Below are positions 5,068 through 9,002 of a DNA stretch of 9,002 bases, piece by piece. The DNA is from CALWRM01 sp050309765 (GTDB lineage: Bacteria; Bacillota; Clostridia; Christensenellales; UBA1750), in NCBI GenBank assembly GCA_050309765.1, contig JBNRMU010000125.1:1-9002 (forward strand). Direction: 5' to 3'. Position numbers and translations under genes: made by a program. The first letter of the stretch is position 1; each line of letters begins with the position of its first letter. The notes under the pieces were generated by a model. It made no database searches. It was given only the letters and a program-made list of their open reading frames with translations, and had not been told where the DNA came from.

Positions 5068-7071
5068 TTACACAAACAGGGAACCGATCTGGTAGATCAG
5101 GCAGGCCACCAGCCAGGCCACGCCCGTCTGCGCCGCCATGTACAGCATCGCGCGGGGGCCGCCCACCTCGCGGCGGATGGCGGCCATGGCCGCCACGCAG
5201 GGCATGTAAAGCAGCGTAAAGCTGACAAAGGCAAAGCCCATCAGCGGGGTATACATGGAGGAAAGCATCGCCGGCAGGGCGGCCACATCGCCGCCGCTGA
5301 TGAGCACGGCCAATGTGCTCACCACGGCCTCCTTGGCGGTCAGGCCCGCGACCAGGGCGGTGGCGGAGATCCAGTCGCCAAAGCCCAGGGGCTTGAACAG
5401 GGGCGCCAGCAGCCGGCCGATGGCGGCCAGCATGGAATCGGCGCTGTCGGAAACCATCATGAGCCTGAAATCAAAGCTCTGCAAAATCCAGATGACGATG
5501 GAGGCCATGAAGATGATGGTAAAGGCCTTGACCATGAAGTCCTTGGCCTTTTCCCAGCAGTGAAGCAGCACCGTCTTGGGCGCGGGGAAGCGGTAGGCCG
5601 GCAGCTCCATCACAAAGGGCACGGGGTTGCCGCGGAAAAACACCTTTTTTAATAATAGACCGTACAGGATGCCGCAGAGAATGCCCAGCACATACAGCGC
5701 GCTCATCACCAGCCCGCCGTATTTGGGGAAGAACGCCGCCGTGATCAGGGCGTAGATGGGCAGCTTGGCCGAGCAGCTCATGAACGGCACCAGCAGGATG
5801 GTCATGCGCCGGTCGCGCTCGCTGGACAGGGTGCGGGTGGCCATCACCGCGGGCACCGAGCAGCCAAAGCCGATCAGCATGGGCACGAAGCTGCGGCCAG
5901 ACAGGCCGATCTTGCGCAAAAGCTTGTCCATCACAAAGGCGACGCGCGCCATATAGCCGGAGTCCTCCAGGATGGAAAGGAAGAAGAACAGCACCACGAT
6001 GGTGGGAAGGAAGGACAAAACCGAGCCCACGCCCGCGCACACGCCCTCGATCAGCAGCGAATGGATGGCCTCGTTGATGTTAAGGGCGGTAAGGCCCGCG
6101 TCCAGAAGGCCCGTCAGATAGTCGATCAGCTGCGAGAACCAGTCGGAAAGGACCTTGCCGATGGCGCCGAAGGTGAGCAAAAACACCGTTACCATGATGC
6201 CGAGGAAGATGGGGATGCCCCAGACCTTGTGGGTGAGCACGCGGTCGATCTTTTCCGAGCGCTCCTGCTCGCGCGAATGGCCGCTGCGCCTGACCGAGGC
6301 GGCGCACACCTCCTCGATGAAGGCGTAGCGCATGTCCGCCAGGGCGGCCTCGCGGTCGGTGGCAAGGTTTTTTTCCATATCCTCCACGATGTGGCGGATG
6401 ATGTCGGTCTCCGCCTCGTGCAGCTGCAAAAGCCTTTTCGTCGGCTCGTCGTCCTCCACGATCTTGGTGGCGGCGTAGCGCTTGGGCAGGCCGGCGGCCT
6501 GGGCGTGGTCCTCGATGATGTGGGCGATGGAGTGGATGGCCTTGTGCACCTCGCCGGTGCAAAAGTCGAGCACCTGGGACTTATCGCCCGACCGGATCAG
6601 CTCGCGCAGCTGCTGCACCACCTCGTCCACGCCCTCGGCCTTGGCGGCGGAAATGGGCACCACGCGCAGCCCCAGGCGGCGCGAAAGCTCTTGCGTATCG
6701 ATGCTGTCGCCGTTGCTGCGCACCTCGTCCATCATGTTCAGGGCCACCACCACGGGGATCTCCAGCTCCATCAGCTGCACCGTCAGGTACAAATTGCGCT
6801 CCAGGTTGGTGGCGTCCACGATGTTGATGACGGCGCTGGGGTGCTGGTCGAGGAGAAAGTCGCGGGTGACGACCTCCTCCGCCGAATAGGGCGAAAGCGA
6901 ATAGATGCCCGGCAGGTCCACCAGGGTCATGTCCTGGGCGCCGCGGATGACGCCCTCCTTTTTTTCCACCGTAACGCCGGGAAAGTTGCCCACGTGCTGG
7001 TTGGAGCCGGTGAGGGCGTTGAACAGCGTGGTCTTGCCGGCGTTGGGGTTTCCAAGCAATGCGATGATCAT
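5068..7071 (-). CDS. feoB: Ferrous iron transporter FeoB
   Basis: 667-residue inner-membrane ferrous iron permease with an N-terminal G domain. GTPase motifs are complete: G1 GNPNAGKT (7-14), the switch I Thr T34 in NFPGVTVEKKEG, G3 DLPG (52-55), G4 NMMD (112-115) and G5 SAAK (141-144). A helical linker (about 165-280) follows. The membrane part starts near 283, with the first Gate motif GFGCSVPAVMATRTL (C404) and the second around LYMPCVAAMAAIRRE near the C-terminus. No key residue is missing and the length is normal for the family. The ATG at 7071 has only a weak GGGAAGATG upstream. It lies 74 bases after feoA on the same strand with no terminator between them. That gap holds a small hairpin (CGTCC/GGACG) of unknown meaning. 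It is probably controlled through the operator upstream of feoA. Confidence 0.97.
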   Translation of the reverse strand: MIIALLGNPNAGKTTLFNALTGSNQHVGNFPGVTVEKKEGVIRGAQDMTLVDLPGIYSLSPYSAEEVVTRDFLLDQHPSAVINIVDATNLERNLYLTVQLMELEIPVVVALNMMDEVRSNGDSIDTQELSRRLGLRVVPISAAKAEGVDEVVQQLRELIRSGDKSQVLDFCTGEVHKAIHSIAHIIEDHAQAAGLPKRYAATKIVEDDEPTKRLLQLHEAETDIIRHIVEDMEKNLATDREAALADMRYAFIEEVCAASVRRSGHSREQERSEKIDRVLTHKVWGIPIFLGIMVTVFLLTFGAIGKVLSDWFSQLIDYLTGLLDAGLTALNINEAIHSLLIEGVCAGVGSVLSFLPTIVVLFFFLSILEDSGYMARVAFVMDKLLRKIGLSGRSFVPMLIGFGCSVPAVMATRTLSSERDRRMTILLVPFMSCSAKLPIYALITAAFFPKYGGLVMSALYVLGILCGILYGLLLKKVFFRGNPVPFVMELPAYRFPAPKTVLLHCWEKAKDFMVKAFTIIFMASIVIWILQSFDFRLMMVSDSADSMLAAIGRLLAPLFKPLGFGDWISATALVAGLTAKEAVVSTLAVLISGGDVAALPAMLSSMYTPLMGFAFVSFTLLYMPCVAAMAAIRREVGGPRAMLYMAAQTGVAWLVACLIYQIGSLFV

Positions 7072-7145
7072 AGATTCATCTTCCCGACTGCGATATTTTT
7101 TCCGTCCCCAGGACGCGGATGGGTCTTTTTGTAAGGCTGCGCCCC

Positions 7146-7415
7146 TTAGCGTCGGTCGTCCTGCGAGCCGCGCTGCGCCTGCACCTCATCGGGATCGCCG
7201 ATCACGATGTTTTTTGCGTCCTCCAGGCGCAGGGTGAGCTCATAGCCGCGTAAGGTCAGCTCGATGGGATCGCCCATGGGCGCCACCTTGCGCACGCGCA
7301 CCTGCGTGCGCGGGGTCAGGCCCATATCCAGCAGGCGGCGGCGCAGCGCGCCCCTGCCGCCGACCAGGGCGATCTGCCCGGATTGCCCCACGGGAAGCTG
7401 GTCCAGCGTTAGCAT
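7146..7415 (-). CDS. feoA: Ferrous iron transport accessory protein FeoA
   Basis: 89-residue cytoplasmic SH3-like protein. Family features are LPVGQSGQIALVGG, then LRRRLLDMGLTPRTQVRV and APMGDPIELTLRGYELTLRLEDAKNI. FeoA works with FeoB in ferrous iron uptake, probably by binding it or modulating its GTPase; the exact mechanism is not settled. The hydrophilic tail after about residue 73 (DPDEVQAQRGSQDDRR) is extra to the core domain. The start at 7415 has AAAGGAGA (7423-7430) seven bases upstream. It is the first gene of feoA-feoB-FeoB-associated, a common operon order in Bacillota, and is transcribed from the promoter at 7466-7494. Confidence 0.95.
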   Translation of the reverse strand: MLTLDQLPVGQSGQIALVGGRGALRRRLLDMGLTPRTQVRVRKVAPMGDPIELTLRGYELTLRLEDAKNIVIGDPDEVQAQRGSQDDRR

Positions 7416-7435
7416 GGTTCTGTCTCCTTTGCCAT

Positions 7436-7457
7436 AAAGTTAGGTTGTCCTAACTTT
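7436..7457. promoter_or_regulatory. Palindromic operator, DtxR/IdeR-like, at the feo transcript start
   Basis: A perfect inverted repeat: AAAGTTAGG (7436-7444), a four-base spacer TTGT, CCTAACTTT (7449-7457). The core TTAGGTT and CCTAA resemble operator half-sites of DtxR/IdeR-type metal-dependent repressors, not a Fur box. It begins about two bases after the predicted start point and extends to 20 bases before the feoA ATG, so a bound protein would block transcription of the iron operon. The palindrome is directly visible; the identity of the regulator is inferred. Confidence 0.75.
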
Positions 7458-7465
7458 CCGTTCCC

Positions 7466-7494
7466 AGTATACCCGCGCGCCGCGCCCCTGTCAA
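7466..7494 (-). promoter_or_regulatory. Sigma-A promoter of the feo operon
   Basis: Minus strand: a perfect -35 TTGACA (7489-7494), a 17-base spacer, and -10 TATACT (7466-7471). The predicted start is near 7459, next to the operator palindrome. This near-consensus promoter would be strong without repression. Confidence 0.88.
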
Positions 7495-7552
7495 TATGTA
7501 TGAAAAAAGAATCGCAAATATTCATCTTAGCCCCCTGCGCGAAAGACAAACG

Positions 7553-7594
7553 GGCGGCCGTCCGGAAAACCGGACGGCCGCCAGGGGCTTTTTT
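7553..7594. terminator. Strong hairpin, likely terminator of the Cys-rich protein gene
   Basis: A perfect 13-bp GC-rich stem (7553-7565 with 7570-7582; arm GGCGGCCGTCCGG) has a four-base loop. On the minus strand it follows the gene ending at 7628, but the trailing sequence CGTTTGTCTTT is an interrupted T-run. On the plus strand T6 (7589-7594) comes only after six further bases. It most likely insulates the feo promoter from upstream minus-strand transcription. Confidence 0.75.
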
Positions 7595-7627
7595 CAGGCG
7601 CCGCTTATGTAAAAGCAGGCGGGCGCC

Positions 7628-8347
7628 TTAGCAGATGCAGGGGCTTTGGCCGTTTGTGGTCGAGCAGCGCGGCGCGCCGCAGGGGTTCTGGGGAAAGATG
7701 GGCAGGGAGAAGAACTCGTCGCACACACTTTCGGAAAACTCCTCGCAGGGCGGCACGGCACACAGGCCGTAGCTGGGGATGAGCATCTCCACCTCGGCAA
7801 GGACCTTCAAAATGATGGTCACGCACACGGTGATCTCAAAGGTACCCTCGCCGCAGTAGCAGCCGGACACGCAGATGGCGCTGACCAGGGCTTCGATGGT
7901 GAAGGGCACGATGCTCTCGTCCGGGATGCACAAAAGCACGTCCTTTGCCACGGTCAGGCGGGCCTTGCCGATGCCCTCGCGGCAGGCGGCGTCGGTGAAG
8001 AGGATGTCGATGGGGATGTCCACGTTCGCGCGCACGCGGGCAAAGTTGGGCCTGTCGCACAGCCTGTCGATGACCAGGTTTTTGATGGTGCCGTTCACCG
8101 TGGAGGACCTGCAGCTTTCAAAGGCGATGGGCGGGGCGAAGGGCGGCTGCGGGCAGTCGCAGTCGCACACGGGCACCATGTCCGTCACCGTGACCTTGAC
8201 GCGGGAAAGCTGCTCCTGCTGCATGCAGGAATCGTAGACCTTTTTCACCTGCACGCACACCTTTTCGCGCAGGCCGCGCGTGCAGTCGCCGGCGATCTCG
8301 CCGGGGCAGTTGTCCTGACCCAGGTTCTTGTAGGAATAAAACGACAT
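7628..8347 (-). CDS. Cys-rich protein, possibly a spore coat/exosporium protein
   Basis: 239 residues with 22 cysteines spread over the whole length, no signal peptide and no membrane helix. The N-terminus reads MSFYSYKNLGQDNCPGEI; a segment VCVQVKKVYDSCMQQEQ (about 30-46) is followed by a CDCDC cluster (about 61-65). The middle is strand-rich, with repeated valine/isoleucine stretches (LVIDRLC, VDIPIDILF, FEITVCVTIILKV), and the tail is Cys/Pro-rich, ending SPCIC. I recall similar Cys-rich proteins in spore-forming Clostridia, but cannot name the family. A coat or exosporium role is inferred from cysteine content, the sigma-K-like promoter upstream and the neighbouring bofA. The start at 8347 has AAGGAGG about 11 bases upstream; the in-frame ATG at 8398 would add 17 basic residues and lies too close to the promoter. 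Confidence 0.8.
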   Translation of the reverse strand: MSFYSYKNLGQDNCPGEIAGDCTRGLREKVCVQVKKVYDSCMQQEQLSRVKVTVTDMVPVCDCDCPQPPFAPPIAFESCRSSTVNGTIKNLVIDRLCDRPNFARVRANVDIPIDILFTDAACREGIGKARLTVAKDVLLCIPDESIVPFTIEALVSAICVSGCYCGEGTFEITVCVTIILKVLAEVEMLIPSYGLCAVPPCEEFSESVCDEFFSLPIFPQNPCGAPRCSTTNGQSPCIC

Positions 8348-8374
8348 ACAAAAAGCGCCTCCTTTTTTTCTGCT

Positions 8375-8394
8375 GCGGCCGGATACACGGCCGC
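8375..8394. repeat. Hairpin in the leader of the Cys-rich protein gene
   Basis: A perfect 7-bp stem GCGGCCG/CGGCCGC (8375-8381 with 8388-8394) has a six-base loop, between the candidate promoter and the Shine-Dalgarno. It is not followed by a T-run, so it is probably an mRNA 5' structure or chance in GC-rich DNA. Confidence 0.5.
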
Positions 8395-8400
8395 GCACTG

Positions 8401-8429
8401 TACCATATGCCCGCGATCGGGGGCGGGTG
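8401..8429 (-). promoter_or_regulatory. Candidate sigma-K promoter for the Cys-rich protein gene
   Basis: The minus strand has CACC (8426-8429), 16 bases, then CATATGGTA (8401-8409). The known Bacillus sigma-K pattern is mACm, about 16 bases, CATAnnnTA, which this matches at every fixed position. No sigma-A -35 fits here. The predicted leader is about 45 bases. These motifs are short, so a chance match is possible. Confidence 0.5.
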
Positions 8430-8439
8430 CAGGGCAGAA

Positions 8440-8515
8440 AAAAAGAAAGCGTACGTTGATCGTTATGATTTATATGGAAGACAATCGTTCAATTTTATCC
8501 TGAAAAACTGCGAAC
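8440..8515. other. AT-rich non-coding stretch beside DnaA boxes
   Basis: Between the candidate sigma-K promoter and the DnaA boxes lies a non-coding stretch with low GC; 8451-8520 is 23 G or C in 70, against clearly GC-rich flanks. No gene or RNA motif is recognised. Its position next to the DnaA boxes is what a duplex-unwinding element would have, but the composition is the only evidence. Confidence 0.4.
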
Positions 8516-8561
8516 ATATCCACAGCGGGAAGCAGGTTATCCACAAGCAGCCTGTGGATAA
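8516..8561. promoter_or_regulatory. Cluster of DnaA boxes
   Basis: Two perfect DnaA boxes face each other: TTATCCACA (8537-8545, plus) and TGTGGATAA (8553-8561, the same box on the minus strand). A third, ATATCCACA (8516-8524), differs only at its first base. A further variant, TTTTCCACA on the minus strand (8617-8625), overlaps the T-run of the bofA terminator and is less trustworthy. The nine-base consensus is the binding site of the replication initiator DnaA. No dnaA or dnaN gene is in the window. Confidence 0.75.
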
Positions 8562-8566
8562 CCTGC
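8532..8566. repeat. Perfect 14-bp inverted repeat carrying the two DnaA boxes
   Basis: The arms GCAGGTTATCCACA (8532-8545) and its exact complement (8553-8566) flank seven bases, AGCAGCC. The symmetry extends five bases beyond each DnaA box, more than two boxes alone require. Neither strand has a T-run after it, so it does not look like a terminator. Confidence 0.9.
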
Positions 8567-8621
8567 AAGAAACACGCATTTCGGGCCAATCCTGCCGCCG
8601 GATCGGCCGCGGCGCTTGTGG

Positions 8622-8653
8622 AAAAAAGAGCGGGCCGTTTTCAAGCGGCTCGC
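8622..8653 (-). terminator. Terminator of bofA
   Basis: Minus strand: GCGAGCCG (8646-8653), an eight-base loop, CGGCCCGC (8630-8637), then TCTTTTTTC. The stem has one A-C mismatch among eight positions. It lies 24 bases after the TAA at 8678-8680. Confidence 0.75.
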
Positions 8654-8677
8654 AGATTCCGTTTTCTTTATTTTGCT

Positions 8678-8947
8678 TTACAGCAGGTTTTGAATCAAAA
8701 GCGTAAGACACAGCCCCGGCAGGCCGAGGAAGCCGGTCAGCAGGGCGGAAAAGGGATTGACGGCGGCCACAAGCCCCAGCCCCTGGCCGAAGCGCCCCAG
8801 CAGATACAGGGCGAAGATGCCCAGCAGCGAATTCAAAAAGAACCAGCCCAGCCGCCGAAGGGGCACCAGCAGCAGCCAGCCAAGGCCGTACAGCAGCAAA
8901 AGCCCCACGGCAAAAAACAGCACCACTTCCCATTCCACTTGCAGCAT
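8678..8947 (-). CDS. bofA: Pro-sigma-K processing inhibitor BofA family protein
   Basis: 89-residue membrane protein. In Bacillus, BofA holds the intramembrane protease SpoIVFB inactive in the mother cell until a forespore signal arrives, delaying sigma-K activation. Two N-terminal hydrophobic stretches (about 8-29) lead to the family core FFLNSLLGIFALYLL (36-50), VNPFSALLTGFLGLPG (63-78) and a short hydrophobic tail. The start at 8947 is preceded by GGAAGGGGA (8955-8963), eight bases upstream; a nearby ATG at 8955 is out of frame. It is the last gene before a terminator on the minus strand; its upstream neighbours are outside the window. In B. subtilis bofA follows recR close to the replication origin, which gives some context for the DnaA boxes just downstream here. 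Some family members occur in genomes with different sporulation machinery, so the exact role is inferred. Confidence 0.88.
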   Translation of the reverse strand: MLQVEWEVVLFFAVGLLLLYGLGWLLLVPLRRLGWFFLNSLLGIFALYLLGRFGQGLGLVAAVNPFSALLTGFLGLPGLCLTLLIQNLL

Positions 8948-8967
8948 GCGCGCATCCCCTTCCGGCC

Positions 8968-8982
8968 GGGGCGGACAGCCCC
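8968..8982. repeat. Small hairpin upstream of bofA
   Basis: GGGGC (8968-8972) and GCCCC (8978-8982) flank five bases, in the leader of bofA. TTTT follows only on the plus strand, where no gene precedes it. It could be an mRNA leader structure; significance is low. Confidence 0.3.
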
Positions 8983-9002
8983 TTTTGTGCCATGTCTATG
9001 GC

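Noticed and set aside
6061..7134. Plus-strand open frame of 357 codons opposite the feoB GTPase domain
   Set aside because: It mirrors feoB, which has all GTPase motifs; the frame exists because of high GC at third positions.
8532..8566. The perfect palindrome as a Rho-independent terminator
   Set aside because: No T-run follows on either strand, and a better terminator for bofA lies at 8622-8653.
8617..8625. A fourth DnaA box (TTTTCCACA on the minus strand)
   Set aside because: It overlaps the T-run of the bofA terminator, so the match may be incidental; it is not counted in the main cluster.
8463..8993. Minus-strand frame of 176 codons overlapping bofA
   Set aside because: It runs out of frame through bofA and on across the bofA terminator and the DnaA boxes; it has Arg/Ala/Gly-rich low-complexity content and no family match.
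8989..9002. Small palindrome GCCAT/ATGGC at the right edge
   Set aside because: It has only five base pairs and is cut by the window edge; it is not distinguishable from chance.

Overview
The window looks like a chromosomal segment of a GC-rich, probably spore-forming member of the Bacillota (Clostridia-like). The grounds are strong AGGAGG-type ribosome binding sites, sigma-A promoters, a BofA-family protein, a Cys-rich coat-like protein with a sigma-K-like promoter, DUF951, a FeoA/FeoB set with the small Cys-rich FeoB-associated protein, and a queT gene with a preQ1-I-type leader. Almost everything is on the minus strand; only queT is on the plus strand. I see no insertion sequence, phage gene, tRNA, rRNA or CRISPR array.

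In minus-strand transcription order from the right: bofA (8678-8947) ends at a terminator. A non-coding stretch of about 330 bases follows, with a perfect inverted repeat of two consensus DnaA boxes beside an AT-rich patch. Next is a 22-Cys protein (7628-8347) with a candidate sigma-K promoter. After a strong hairpin comes the iron operon feoA - feoB - FeoB-associated protein (4899-7415). It starts from a TTGACA-17-TATACT promoter with a palindromic DtxR/IdeR-like operator at the start point. The FeoB-associated gene is only 51 codons and starts with GTG.

A bidirectional hairpin separates this operon from queT (4322-4804, plus strand). queT has its own promoter, and a preQ1-I-like aptamer whose tail contains the Shine-Dalgarno sequence. 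Divergent from queT is a sugar phosphate isomerase/epimerase-like TIM-barrel gene (3278-3997) with a clear terminator.

An operon then runs from a very good extended -10 promoter (3145-3173): DUF951, then two tandem paralogous type I signal peptidases. It ends at a terminator that contains the last stop codon. Further left are a polysaccharide deacetylase-like protein, a classical short-chain dehydrogenase, and the first 13 codons of a CxxC protein cut by the window edge.

Most genes are recognisable families. The parts most worth a second look are regulatory: the DnaA-box palindrome, the feo operator, the queT aptamer, and the paired signal peptidases that lack the usual box B proline. I did not find a clearly new multi-gene system.
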